NCBI RefSeq assembly: GCF_000429785.1
Contig: NZ_AUCN01000009.1
Span: forward strand, 681,261-745,260
Source of the DNA: Chitinibacter tainanensis DSM 15459
Lineage (GTDB): Bacteria; Pseudomonadota; Gammaproteobacteria; Burkholderiales; Chitinibacteraceae
DNA length: 64,000 nucleotides
Reading direction: 5' to 3'
Of this stretch, positions 10,826 to 18,842 are shown one piece after another. The position numbers and the translations under genes are program-made. The notes beneath the pieces were generated by a model, which did not search any database, was not told where the DNA came from, and saw only the letters and a program-made list of their open reading frames with translations. The number at the start of each line of letters is the position of its first letter. Positions within the stretch are counted from its first letter, which is position 1.

Positions 10826-10872
10826 GGTATTGCTGCTGGGGTCTTATTTTATAAGGCGCTGCTGGCAATACC
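10826..10872. repeat. 47-bp GGTAT/ATACC dyad, copy 3, with extended arms
   Basis: The longest-armed copy: AAGGGGTATTGC at 10822-10833 and its exact complement GCAATACCCCTT at 10865-10876, with a nested CTTAT-TTT-ATAAG hairpin in the centre. It lies between rlmB and the DUF3422 gene. The pentamers are 42 bp apart, as in every copy. Confidence 0.85.
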
Positions 10873-10948
10873 CCTTGCTTCGTTATGTGGCATGGCTTTT
10901 GCATTGCTCTATGGGTAAAGATCGCCGCCCAACGGTGAGGAGACCCAC

Positions 10949-12283
10949 ATGTCCCACGACGCCAACACCGAGACCGCCGCAACCGAATTTAGCTTGCGCC
11001 TGCATGAGCATCCGCTGCGCCGGCAAGTGGCCAGCGAAACGCATACTTTGGCTTATCCCGCGCTGCAGATTCCCGGCCAAGTGAGCCACCTGGCGTATGC
11101 TAATCAGCATCTGAGTCTTGCCAATGAGTTGTGGCTATTACAGCGGCTTTGTCGCCATTTTGGCGTGGCGGGGCCGGCGGGCGAAGTCGCTGCGTTCAGT
11201 ACGCAGTTGGGCGAGTTGCAACTGTTTTGGCAGCGCCACGCCGAACATTCCATGCTGAGCATCAGCGCGCCGCTCGATTCGGTGAGCCCGCCTTTTGCCC
11301 AGCCAGCCTTGGCGGGCTTGCCGCCCGAATGGCTGGATTTATTGCCGGGACAAGTCTTGGTTGCGATCCATGCGCAGGTGTTACCGGCGGCTGCGCTGCC
11401 GCAGGCGGTGCCAGAGCTTGCGGCGCATTTCTTTACCGGCCATGAGCTGGTGGGCGGCGAAGTGGGCGATGGCGCCGGTTGGCTGTTTGGTGATTACCAG
11501 CCCGATCACAATGGCTTTTTGCACTTTGTGCTCGCCGATCGGCGTATGGGGCGGCGGCAGGCCGGGCGGATGTTGCAGCGGCTGTTTGATATCGAAAGCG
11601 CGCGGGCACTGGCCCAACTGGCGCCACCGATCGCCCAGCAAATCGGCCCTGAGCTCGCCGCGGCCGATCTGGAGCTGGCCGAGCTCATCAGCAGCTTGCA
11701 AGATTTGAGCGCGCACAATGAATGGCCGCTGCTGCAACGGCTGACGCGCCTGTCGGCGCAGGTGGAAAGCGCGCTATCGCGCACCGACCACCGCTTTGCC
11801 GCTTCGGCTGATTACTACACGCAGGTGCGTGAACGGCTGCTAGAGCTACGCGAAACCCGGGTGCAAGGGGTGCAACCCTTGAGTCAATTCCTGACTCGCC
11901 GACTGGCGCCCAAGTTGCAGCATTGTGCGGTGGTGGCGCAGCGCCAGCGCACCTTGGCTCAGCGCGTGAGTCGCGCCACGGCCTTGCTGCGCACGCGGGT
12001 TGAGGTCGGGCTAGAGCAGCAAAATCAGCATTTATTGAGCGGCATGGCCGAACGCGCGCGGCTGCAGTTACGTTTGCAGGAAACCGTGGAAGGCTTGTCG
12101 ATTGCGGCGATCAGCTACTACTTATGTGGGCTGCTGGGCTATGGGCTGAAGGGGCTCAAGGCCATGGGCATGCCAGTGGCGGTGGAGCTGGTGCAAGGCC
12201 TGAGTTTGCCGCTGTTGGTGGCAGTGCTGTTCGCTGTGCTGCGGCGGGTGCGGCGTAAGCTGGGCGAGCAGCCGGCCGCTTAG
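10949..12283 (+). CDS. DUF3422 family membrane-anchored protein
   Basis: A 444-residue protein of the DUF3422/COG4949 family. The N-terminal HEHPLRRQVASETHTLAYP block and the following RVSHLA-like segment match the family's HPLR..NEVHARP..HLA pattern. A long alpha-helical middle (residues about 220-370) looks like a coiled coil, and the end carries two hydrophobic segments near residues 380-435, suggesting membrane anchoring. The function is unknown; relatives are widespread in beta- and gammaproteobacteria. GGTGAGGAG lies about 9 nt before the ATG, a strong ribosome-binding site. A 47-bp dyad lies about 75 bp upstream. Confidence 0.8.
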   Translation: MSHDANTETAATEFSLRLHEHPLRRQVASETHTLAYPALQIPGQVSHLAYANQHLSLANELWLLQRLCRHFGVAGPAGEVAAFSTQLGELQLFWQRHAEHSMLSISAPLDSVSPPFAQPALAGLPPEWLDLLPGQVLVAIHAQVLPAAALPQAVPELAAHFFTGHELVGGEVGDGAGWLFGDYQPDHNGFLHFVLADRRMGRRQAGRMLQRLFDIESARALAQLAPPIAQQIGPELAAADLELAELISSLQDLSAHNEWPLLQRLTRLSAQVESALSRTDHRFAASADYYTQVRERLLELRETRVQGVQPLSQFLTRRLAPKLQHCAVVAQRQRTLAQRVSRATALLRTRVEVGLEQQNQHLLSGMAERARLQLRLQETVEGLSIAAISYYLCGLLGYGLKGLKAMGMPVAVELVQGLSLPLLVAVLFAVLRRVRRKLGEQPAA

Positions 12284-12397
12284 GGCAAGCGGTGGGCGCG
12301 GAAAACAGTTACAATCTCGGCCATTCTCATGCGGGTGGGCTTTGCTCGCCTGCATGGCCGTGATAGCTGGCCACCGGCCTACCGACGACCTTAGACT

Positions 12398-12964
12398 ATG
12401 CCTTTGAATTTGCCGATTTTGCTAACCTGGTTGCGCGTGGCGCTGATTCCGGTGTTTGTGGGTGTGTTTTATCTGCCACATACCGATTATCCGGTGGCCT
12501 GGCAAAATATGGTCGGCACTGGCCTGTTTGCGCTGGCCGCCATCACCGACTGGTTTGATGGCTTTCTGGCCCGGCGCTGGAATCAAACCAGCCAGTTTGG
12601 CGCCTTTCTCGATCCAGTCGCCGATAAATTAATGGTGGCGGCGGCGCTGATTTTGCTGGTGGAGATCGATCGCGCGCCATCGTGGCTGGCGGTGATTATC
12701 ATCGGTCGCGAAATCACCATTTCGGCCCTGCGCGAATGGATGGCCCAGCTGGGTAAATCCAAGAGCGTGGCGGTAAATATGATCGGCAAGCTCAAAACCA
12801 CCGCGCAGATGATTGCGATCTTGTTCCTGTTGTGGTGGGCGCCGCTGGTGCCGGGCGTATCAACGCCACTGATTGGCAGCATTGCGCTCTATCTGGCCGG
12901 CATTCTGACCATCGTGTCGATGTTTTATTATCTGCGTGTTGCGGCCGAGCAGTTTAAATCGTGA
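12398..12964 (+). CDS. pgsA: CDP-diacylglycerol-glycerol-3-phosphate 3-phosphatidyltransferase
   Basis: A 188-residue integral membrane enzyme that makes phosphatidylglycerol phosphate, the first committed step to phosphatidylglycerol and cardiolipin. The CDP-alcohol phosphotransferase signature is complete: DWFDGFLARR, then an 8-residue spacer, GAFLDPVADKL, near residues 50-80. Several hydrophobic segments follow. N-terminal NLPILLTWLRV is typical of PgsA. In related genomes tRNA genes can follow pgsA; I see none here. It appears monocistronic, with gaps of over 60 bp on both sides. Confidence 0.94.
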   Translation: MPLNLPILLTWLRVALIPVFVGVFYLPHTDYPVAWQNMVGTGLFALAAITDWFDGFLARRWNQTSQFGAFLDPVADKLMVAAALILLVEIDRAPSWLAVIIIGREITISALREWMAQLGKSKSVAVNMIGKLKTTAQMIAILFLLWWAPLVPGVSTPLIGSIALYLAGILTIVSMFYYLRVAAEQFKS

Positions 12965-12970
12965 TGCAAG

Positions 12971-13017
12971 GGTATTACTACCCACGCCAATCTTAATCAG
13001 CTTGCTAGGTCAATACC
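12971..13017. repeat. 47-bp GGTAT/ATACC dyad, copy 4 (upstream of MFS gene)
   Basis: GGTAT at 12971 and ATACC at 13013. The right side also contains a tight hairpin (GCTAGGT, CAAT, ACCTAGC). The dyad ends 9 nt before the ATG of the MFS gene, so a protein bound here could affect its expression. No clear Shine-Dalgarno sequence is seen besides the overlapping TAGGT. Confidence 0.75.
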
Positions 13018-13026
13018 TAGCTAGGT

Positions 13027-14193
13027 ATGCAGAAAAAAACCGCCTTGCTGGCGATCGCCGGCTTTTATTTTTGCTATTTCGCCTTTAACGGTCTGTTTTC
13101 CCCTTACTGGGGCCTGTATCTGGCTGGGCTGGCTTTTCCGGCCTGGCAGATCGGCATTCTGACTAGCCTCACGCAAATCAACCGCATTTACGCGCCAGCC
13201 ATTTGGGGCTATCTGGCCGACCGCAGTGGCCGCCGGCAAACCATTTTGCGCCTGGCTGGTGTCGCGGCCCTGTTGTTTTTTATTCCACTGACCTTGAGCA
13301 CCAGTTTCTGGCCGCTGTTTTTGGCGGTTTTGCTCGCCAGCTTTTTCTGGAGCGCGGCTTTGCCGCTGGTGGAAGCCACGGCCATGAATCTGCTGCAGGG
13401 CGATTCGGGTGCGTATGCGCGCTTGCGCATCTGGGGCTCGGTGGGTTTTGTGGTGGCCACGCTGGTGGCGGGCTATTTGATCGAGGCGCTGGGTGTGGGC
13501 GTATTGCCTTGGGCAGTCATCTCGGTGATGACGGCCTTGGCGCTGTATTGCTGGTGGGTGCCAGAAACTGGCGTGGCGGCAGCGCGCAGCACGGAGCAAG
13601 CGGGCTTTGCCCAGATATTGCGGCAACGCGAAGTTTTGGCGCTGCTCGGAGCCACCTTTTTAATGTCGCTGGCGCATGGTCCGTATTACAGCTTTTACTC
13701 GATTTATGCGGCCGAGCAGGGCTATAGCAAGAGCTTGATTGGCTGGTTTTGGACCATCGGGGTGGTGGCTGAAATCGCGGTGTTCTGGCTGATGCCGCAG
13801 CTGACGCAGCGGTTTCGTTATCGCAGCCTCTTATTGTTTGGACTGGCCGTCGGGGTGCTGCGCTTTGCGCTGATTGGCTGGTTGCCTGCTACCTTGGCAG
13901 TGGTAATCGTGGCCCAGCTGGGGCATGCCTTTACCTTTGGCAGTAATCATGCGGTGAATATGTGGTATATCCATCGTTACTTTGCCGGTCGCCATCAGGC
14001 CAAGGGACAGGCATTGTATATTGCGATGTCATTTGGCTTGGGTGGCAGTTTGGGCGGTATCCTGGCGGGGCTCGTTTGGCCGCTGTGGGGCGGGGCGTGG
14101 GTGTTTACCGCTTCGGCGCTGGTGTGTGCGGCCGGCTGGGCGCTGGCCCGCTGGGGTGTGCCACCGGATGAGGCTGTGCGGGTGGCTCCCTAG
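13027..14193 (+). CDS. MFS transporter, HcaT/PPP-like
   Basis: A 388-residue major-facilitator protein with twelve predicted hydrophobic segments. The loop between segments 2 and 3 reads WGYLADRSGRR, the standard MFS motif A. The N-terminal FYFCYFAFNGLFSPYWGLYL resembles the MFS_1-like group that includes the 3-phenylpropionate carrier HcaT and the nucleoside carriers. The substrate is not predictable, and no catabolic genes are adjacent. A dyad and a small hairpin abut its start codon. Proton-coupled uptake is the usual mode in this group, which is family knowledge rather than evidence here. Confidence 0.8.
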   Translation: MQKKTALLAIAGFYFCYFAFNGLFSPYWGLYLAGLAFPAWQIGILTSLTQINRIYAPAIWGYLADRSGRRQTILRLAGVAALLFFIPLTLSTSFWPLFLAVLLASFFWSAALPLVEATAMNLLQGDSGAYARLRIWGSVGFVVATLVAGYLIEALGVGVLPWAVISVMTALALYCWWVPETGVAAARSTEQAGFAQILRQREVLALLGATFLMSLAHGPYYSFYSIYAAEQGYSKSLIGWFWTIGVVAEIAVFWLMPQLTQRFRYRSLLLFGLAVGVLRFALIGWLPATLAVVIVAQLGHAFTFGSNHAVNMWYIHRYFAGRHQAKGQALYIAMSFGLGGSLGGILAGLVWPLWGGAWVFTASALVCAAGWALARWGVPPDEAVRVAP

Positions 14194-14321
14194 GCATGGC
14201 GATGCGAACGCTGGCAGTGATTAATACCGACCGTATTGGCGGGTAAGGCTTGCCGGTGTTAGTCTGGCTGGTTATCCCTCGGTGATTACACTGGGTTTAA
14301 CATGAAAAAAAGGGCGATACG

Positions 14322-15338
14322 ATGATCATTGTGATGAAATTATCGGCCACCGATACTCAGGTGCAGGCGGTGGTGAATGAAATCCGCGCCCGTGGCCTGA
14401 CCGAGCACGTATCGCGGGGCTCGGAGCTGGTGATTATTGGTGCGATGGGCGATGAAGACCTGCTGGATGCGTCGCGCTTTGAAATCCTGCCTGGGGTGGA
14501 GCGTGTGACCCGCATCATGAAGCAATACAAAATTGTCTCACGCGATACGCACCCGGCCGGCTCGGTGATTTCGGTGCGCGGTATCCCCTTGGGCGGCAAG
14601 CAGATTCAGGTCATCGCCGGCCCATGCTCGGTTGAAACCCAGCCGCAAATGGCCGATGCGGCCGCCATGGTGGCCGCCGCTGGTTGCCGCATGATGCGGG
14701 GTGGGGCCTTCAAGCCGCGCACTAGTCCGTATGCGTTTCAGGGTTTGGGGGTGCAGGGACTGGATTATCTGCAAACCGCGGCGCGCGCGCACAATCTGCC
14801 CGTGGTTACCGAGCTGATGGATGTGCGTATGCTCGACACCTTTATGGAATACGACGTGGATGTCATCCAGATCGGCGCGCGCAATATGCAAAATTTTGAT
14901 CTGCTCAAAGAAGTGGGCCGGGTCAATAAGCCGATTATCCTCAAGCGAGGTTTGTCTGCCACCATCAATGAATGGTTGATGGCCGCTGAATACATTGCCG
15001 CCGGTGGCAATCACAATATTATTTTCTGCGAGCGCGGTATTCGCACCTTTGAAACCGCTTATCGCAATGTGCTGGATGTAACGGCGATACCGGTCCTCAA
15101 GCGGGAAACGCATTTGCCGGTGATCGTTGATCCAAGCCATGCCGGTGGTAAAGCGTGGATGGTGCCGGCGCTGGCGCAGGCCGCCGTTGCGGCTGGCGCG
15201 GATGGCTTGCTGGTGGAAATGCACCCCAATCCACCCGAAGCCTGGTGCGATGCTGATCAGGCCCTCTCGGCCGAACAATTAACCAGTCTGATGGCCACTT
15301 TGCGCGCAATTGCCAGCGCAGTGGGCCGCGAACTGTAG
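14322..15338 (+). CDS. aroF: 3-deoxy-7-phosphoheptulonate synthase (DAHP synthase, type I-beta)
   Basis: Condenses phosphoenolpyruvate and erythrose 4-phosphate, the entry to aromatic amino acid synthesis. At 338 residues it has the architecture of Thermotoga DAHP synthase: an N-terminal ferredoxin-like regulatory domain (MIIVMK to about residue 68, ending KQYKIVSRDTHP), then the TIM barrel with IAGPCSVE, GGAFKPRTSPY, QIGARNMQN, LKRG, CERGIRTFE and VDPSHAGG. The regulatory domain implies feedback control, probably by tyrosine or phenylalanine (inference). The start matches the family. It is followed by a META/DUF4377 gene and tyrA in an apparent operon. Confidence 0.93.
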   Translation: MIIVMKLSATDTQVQAVVNEIRARGLTEHVSRGSELVIIGAMGDEDLLDASRFEILPGVERVTRIMKQYKIVSRDTHPAGSVISVRGIPLGGKQIQVIAGPCSVETQPQMADAAAMVAAAGCRMMRGGAFKPRTSPYAFQGLGVQGLDYLQTAARAHNLPVVTELMDVRMLDTFMEYDVDVIQIGARNMQNFDLLKEVGRVNKPIILKRGLSATINEWLMAAEYIAAGGNHNIIFCERGIRTFETAYRNVLDVTAIPVLKRETHLPVIVDPSHAGGKAWMVPALAQAAVAAGADGLLVEMHPNPPEAWCDADQALSAEQLTSLMATLRAIASAVGREL

Positions 15339-15348
15339 GAGAACCTTG

Positions 15349-16017
15349 ATGCGTACGATTTCTTGTATTTTGGCGGTGGCACTGGCAACCCCGTTACTGA
15401 GCTATGCGGCAGAATCTAAGCCATTGTTGCTCAATGGTGAGTATGAGCTGGTGTCTCTCAAACAAGCGGGCAAGGCCATCAAGCTGAATGCCAAGCAACG
15501 CCCTAGTTTGCAGGTGGGTGAAGATGGTCGCGTCAGTGGTTTTGCCGCTTGTAACCGCTTTCATGGTGAGCTGCAAGCCAATCCGCTCAAAATCGGCCCG
15601 CTGGCCACTACGCGGATGATGTGCGCCCCGGCGCAGATGCAGGTTGAAACGGCCTATTTGCAGGTGTTGCAAGGCGCTGAGCAGTTGCAATTGCATAAAA
15701 AAGGCCAGGTTTTGCGAGTAAAAGACGGTCAGGGGGGCGAGCTGCGCCTGCAGCGCACACCTGCCGTACGTACCGCGGAGCTGTGGGTTGGCCCCGAGAC
15801 TAAGCCGTGCTCGGCCGGGGTGATGAAAATGGATTGTCTGCAGGTGAAAACCAGCGCCACTGGTGAGTGGGAAAACTTTTATAACTCGATTGCCGGCTTT
15901 CAGCCTGAGGCGGGCAAAAGCTACCGCCTGAAAGTCAAAATCGAAAAAGTGGCCAATCCGCCGGCCGATGCCAGCAATCTGCGCTACAGCCTGATCAAGG
16001 TGCTGGAGCAGCAATGA
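15349..16017 (+). CDS. Exported META-domain and DUF4377 protein
   Basis: About 222 residues with a signal peptide (MRTISCILAVALATPLLSYAA). It contains a META/HslJ-like domain near residues 25-130 (GEYELVSL, FAACNRFHG, MMCAP) and a C-terminal DUF4377 domain near 140-222 (LWVGPETKPCSAG, MDCLQVK, EWENFYNSI, YRLKV). Both domains occur in envelope proteins, often in stress or motility contexts, with no defined activity. A Cys near residue 6 is not in a convincing lipobox. The start has GGAGAA upstream. Its stop overlaps the tyrA start by 4 bp, an odd place for an envelope gene between two aromatic biosynthesis genes. Confidence 0.8.
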   Translation: MRTISCILAVALATPLLSYAAESKPLLLNGEYELVSLKQAGKAIKLNAKQRPSLQVGEDGRVSGFAACNRFHGELQANPLKIGPLATTRMMCAPAQMQVETAYLQVLQGAEQLQLHKKGQVLRVKDGQGGELRLQRTPAVRTAELWVGPETKPCSAGVMKMDCLQVKTSATGEWENFYNSIAGFQPEAGKSYRLKVKIEKVANPPADASNLRYSLIKVLEQQ

Positions 16018-16883
16018 AACTGCGCAAACTGGTCTTGCTGGGTACGGGCCTGATTGGCGGCTCGTTTGCGCTGGCCTTAAAGCGCGCACGGCTGGTGGAA
16101 GAGGTGGTGGGCGTTGGCCGCAATGCGGCCAACCTGCAGCGGGCCATTGAGCTGCGGGTGATTGATCAGGCCAGCCATGTCGCCGCTGAGGCGGTGCAAG
16201 GGGCCGATCTGGTCTTTCTGGGTACGCCGGTGGGGCAGATGGGGGCGTTGTTGCAACAAATCGCCCCGCATTTGGCCCCCGATTGCATTGTGACCGATGG
16301 TGGCTCCACCAAGCAGGACGTTTGCGCGCTGTATCGCCAGTATTTGCCTCAGCAACTCAGCCGTTGCGTGCCAGGACACCCGATTGCGGGGTCCGATCTG
16401 TCCGGCGCCAGCGCCGCGACCTATGGCTTGTATGAAGGCCGGCGGGTGGTGATCACACCGCTTGCCGAGACCGATGCAGCGGCTTTAGCGCTGGTGCGCC
16501 AGCTGTGGCAAGCCTGCGGGGCGCAAGTGTATGAGATGGATGCCGCCAGCCATGACGGCGTGTTTGCCGCGGTGAGCCATGTGCCGCATCTTTTGTCTTT
16601 TGCCTTTATGAATACGGTGCTTGATAAAGACAATGCGGCGCAGTGCCTCGATTTTGCCGGCACCGGCTTTCGTGATTTCACCCGCATTGCCGGCTCGCAC
16701 CCGGATATGTGGCGCGATATTACCCTTGCGAATCAGCAGGCCATTTTGCAGGATTTACGCGCCAATGCCGCGCAGTTGCAGCAGTTGATTGGCTTGATCG
16801 AAGCGCAGCAAGCTGATGCGCTCACCGAATACATCAATCGGGCCAGTCAGGCGCGCAGCGCTTGGGGCAAAACCTTTCGCTAA
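16014..16883 (+). CDS. tyrA: Prephenate dehydrogenase
   Basis: NAD(P)-dependent oxidative decarboxylation of prephenate (or arogenate) to the tyrosine precursor; 289 residues. The Rossmann motif GTGLIGGSFALAL is at residues 9-21. GHPIAGSD near residue 121 and AAVSHVPHLLSFA near 184 carry conserved active-site histidines, and GTGFRDFTRIAGS is near 215. No chorismate mutase or ACT domain is fused. The ATGA overlap with the preceding gene indicates translational coupling, so aroF, the META gene and tyrA are likely one operon. Confidence 0.94.
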   Translation: MKLRKLVLLGTGLIGGSFALALKRARLVEEVVGVGRNAANLQRAIELRVIDQASHVAAEAVQGADLVFLGTPVGQMGALLQQIAPHLAPDCIVTDGGSTKQDVCALYRQYLPQQLSRCVPGHPIAGSDLSGASAATYGLYEGRRVVITPLAETDAAALALVRQLWQACGAQVYEMDAASHDGVFAAVSHVPHLLSFAFMNTVLDKDNAAQCLDFAGTGFRDFTRIAGSHPDMWRDITLANQQAILQDLRANAAQLQQLIGLIEAQQADALTEYINRASQARSAWGKTFR

Positions 16884-16910
16884 GCGGCCACTGGCCGGTA
16901 GGAGATTTTT

Positions 16911-17900
16911 ATGCGCTATGTCGCCGACCCACAGCGTTATACCCAGATGCCTTACCGTCGCTGCGGGCGCAGCGGGCTGAAACTGCCGGCCGTGTCGCTA
17001 GGGATGTGGCATAACTTTGGCGAAAATCGCCCTTATGCCAATAGCCGCGCCATGGTGCTCAAGGCCTTTGACCTGGGGATTACGCATTTTGATCTGGCGA
17101 ATAACTACGGCCCCAAACCCGGTGCGGCAGAAGAAACCATGGGTCGGCTCTTGGCGACCGATCTGCACGGCTATCGCGATGAGCTGATTATCAGTAGCAA
17201 AGCCGGCTGGGAAATGTGGCCCGGCCCTTATGGCGATCTGGGGAGTCGCAAATACCTGATTGCCAGTTGCGAGCAAAGTCTGCGCCGGATGGGGCTCGAT
17301 TACGTCGATATTTTCTACTCGCATCGCCCCGATCCGGATACTCCGATTGAAGAAACCATGGGTGCGCTCGATAGTTTGGTGCGCCAAGGCAAGGCGCTGT
17401 ACGTGGGCATTTCGTCCTATTCGGCGGAGCAAACTGCGGTGGCCGTGAAGGTACTCAAAGAATTGGGTACGCCTTGCCTGATTCACCAGCCTTCGTATTC
17501 GATGTTTGATCGCTGGATTGAGGGTGGCCTGACCAAGGTGCTGGCTGATGAAGGCGTGGGCTCGATTGCTTTTTGCCCGCTGGCGCAAGGTTTGCTCACC
17601 GATCGTTATTTGGCGGGTATTCCAGCAGATTCGCGGGCGGCAGATGCCCAGAATCATTTCTTAAGCGCTGATAAGGTGGAGCTGCGCTTGCAGCAAATTC
17701 AGGCCTTGCATCTGCTGGCGCAGCAGCGTGGCCAGTCGCTGGCGCAAATGGCGCTGGCTTGGGCCCTGCAAACGGTCACTTCGGTGATCATTGGCGCGAG
17801 CCGGCCAGAACAGATTATTGAAAATGTTGGCGCCATCCACCATCTAGACTTTAGCGCGGACGAATTGCAAGCCATTGAAGCGATTCTAGCCAGCGCTTAA
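16911..17900 (+). CDS. gpr: Aldo/keto reductase, YghZ-like (L-glyceraldehyde 3-phosphate reductase type)
   Basis: A 329-residue NADPH-dependent reductase very close in sequence pattern to E. coli YghZ: the YRRCGRSGLKLP start, LGMWHNFGENRPY, THFDLANNYGP (catalytic Asp and Tyr), SSKAGWEMWPGPYGD, DIFYSHRPD and IGASRPEQI. YghZ reduces L-glyceraldehyde 3-phosphate and methylglyoxal-type aldehydes and is seen as a detoxifying enzyme. GTAGGAGA before the ATG is a good ribosome-binding site. It lies 27 bp after tyrA and is closed by a terminator, so it may be the last gene of the aroF operon. Confidence 0.88.
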   Translation: MRYVADPQRYTQMPYRRCGRSGLKLPAVSLGMWHNFGENRPYANSRAMVLKAFDLGITHFDLANNYGPKPGAAEETMGRLLATDLHGYRDELIISSKAGWEMWPGPYGDLGSRKYLIASCEQSLRRMGLDYVDIFYSHRPDPDTPIEETMGALDSLVRQGKALYVGISSYSAEQTAVAVKVLKELGTPCLIHQPSYSMFDRWIEGGLTKVLADEGVGSIAFCPLAQGLLTDRYLAGIPADSRAADAQNHFLSADKVELRLQQIQALHLLAQQRGQSLAQMALAWALQTVTSVIIGASRPEQIIENVGAIHHLDFSADELQAIEAILASA

Positions 17901-17916
17901 TTCGCTTTAGATCAAA

Positions 17917-17954
17917 AGCATCCTGCAGCCCTTGCTGCAGGATGTTTGTTTTTT
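17917..17954 (+). terminator. Rho-independent terminator after the aldo/keto reductase
   Basis: An 11-bp stem (CATCCTGCAGC / GCTGCAGGATG) with a CCTT loop, followed by a T-rich tract (TTTGTTTTTT). It separates the aroF-to-reductase unit from cmk. Confidence 0.9.
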
Positions 17955-18006
17955 GGGCGGGCAGCTGCTCGTTCTGACTGAGTTGTTTTGGAGAAGGAGT
18001 TGCAGT

Positions 18007-18663
18007 ATGCCGCACATTCCCGTGATCGCCATTGATGGGCCTTCCGCCTCCGGCAAAGGCACCGTGGCCCAGCGCGTGGCCGAAACTTTGGGTTTTCATT
18101 ATCTGGATTCCGGTGCCATCTATCGACTCACCGCGCTCGCTGCATTGCAGCAGGGGGTATTGTGGTCTGATGAAGATGCAGTAACGTCTGTGGCGCAATA
18201 CCTGGATGTAGTATTTGATGGCGACCAGATTTTGCTGGCAGGCCAAAACGTCACCACCGCGATACGCAGCGAAGAAATTGGCTCAGGTGCTTCGCAAATT
18301 GCCGCCTTGCCCAAAGTGCGTATTGCTTTGCTTGCGCGCCAGCAAGCCTTTGCCAAAGCGCCGGGGCTGGTGGCCGATGGCCGAGACATGGGCTCCGTGG
18401 TGTTTCCCGATGCCAAGCTCAAAGTCTTTCTGACCGCATCAGCCGCTGCGCGGGCCGAGCGGCGCTTTAAGCAGCTTCAGGCACGCGGTGAGGCGGCTGA
18501 TTTGGTGGTGATTACCGCTGATCTGGAAGCGCGCGATGCACGGGATCGTGCGCGCAGCGTAGCGCCGCTGGCGCAAACCGAAGGCGCCTTGCTGCTGGAT
18601 ACGACCGAGTTGAGTGCGGATGCCGCAGTTGAGCAGGTGCTGGCTTGGTGGCAAGACCGCTAA
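18007..18663 (+). CDS. cmk: Cytidylate kinase
   Basis: Phosphorylates CMP and dCMP with ATP; about 218 residues. P-loop DGPSASGKGTVAQ is at residues 9-21, then YLDSGAIYR, the ASQIAALPKVR segment, GLVADGRDMGSVVFPDA and the RDRARSVAPL lid arginines. ATG 18007 is preceded by GAAGGAG and fits the family start; a longer frame to 17932 begins inside the terminator. It is the first gene of the cmk-rpsA-ihfB-lapAB cluster, an order conserved in many proteobacteria. One 47-bp dyad lies in the coding region. Confidence 0.94.
   Translation: MPHIPVIAIDGPSASGKGTVAQRVAETLGFHYLDSGAIYRLTALAALQQGVLWSDEDAVTSVAQYLDVVFDGDQILLAGQNVTTAIRSEEIGSGASQIAALPKVRIALLARQQAFAKAPGLVADGRDMGSVVFPDAKLKVFLTASAAARAERRFKQLQARGEAADLVVITADLEARDARDRARSVAPLAQTEGALLLDTTELSADAAVEQVLAWWQDR
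18156..18202. repeat. 47-bp GGTAT/ATACC dyad, copy 5 (inside cmk)
   Basis: GGTATTG at 18156 pairs with CAATACC ending at 18202, so the arms match for seven bases. It is read in cmk as GGG GTA TTG ... CAA TAC CTG, a different phase from the recJ copy. The Cmk alignment has no insertion. Confidence 0.75.
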
Positions 18664-18667
18664 GGGC

Positions 18668-18696
18668 TTGATCGCAAGAGAGAAAATCTGTAGAAT
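18668..18696 (+). promoter_or_regulatory. Sigma-70 type promoter for rpsA
   Basis: TTGATC at 18668-18673, a 17-bp spacer, and TAGAAT at 18691-18696. Spacing is optimal and both boxes match the consensus well. Transcription would begin near 18703, giving rpsA a leader of about 140 nt independent of cmk. Confidence 0.75.
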
Positions 18697-18702
18697 GCGC
18701 GG

Positions 18703-18842
18703 ATTCTGTGTAAATCCATTTTTACATGGACGCGCGTCCTGCCAGCGGACTGATTCTGCTGGCCTTTTTTATTAACTTAACCCGCCGTTCTTGCATTGTG
18801 TGACGCGCGCGCAAGCGACCGGCAAATGGAATTTTCCACATA
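18703..18842 (+). promoter_or_regulatory. Structured 5' leader of rpsA
   Basis: About 140 nt between the predicted start site and rpsA. It contains a TGTAAA/TTTACA hairpin near 18709-18726 and a CCAGC...GCTGG hairpin near 18741-18765 followed directly by a CTTTTTTATT tract, which resembles a terminator. The start codon lacks a strong Shine-Dalgarno sequence (only a distant GGAA). In E. coli, S1 represses its own SD-less, hairpin-rich leader; a similar control here is inferred. Confidence 0.5.

Noticed and set aside
14302..14325. Seven-codon mini-ORF (MKKRAIR) whose stop overlaps the aroF start
   Set aside because: It could couple translation, but it has no aromatic codons for attenuation and no hairpins; more likely the A/G run is simply the aroF ribosome-binding region.
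16897..16943. Near-match dyad GGTAG...ATACC at 47 bp over the aldo/keto reductase start
   Set aside because: One mismatch; consistent with chance, and the GGTAGGAG is explained as a ribosome-binding site.
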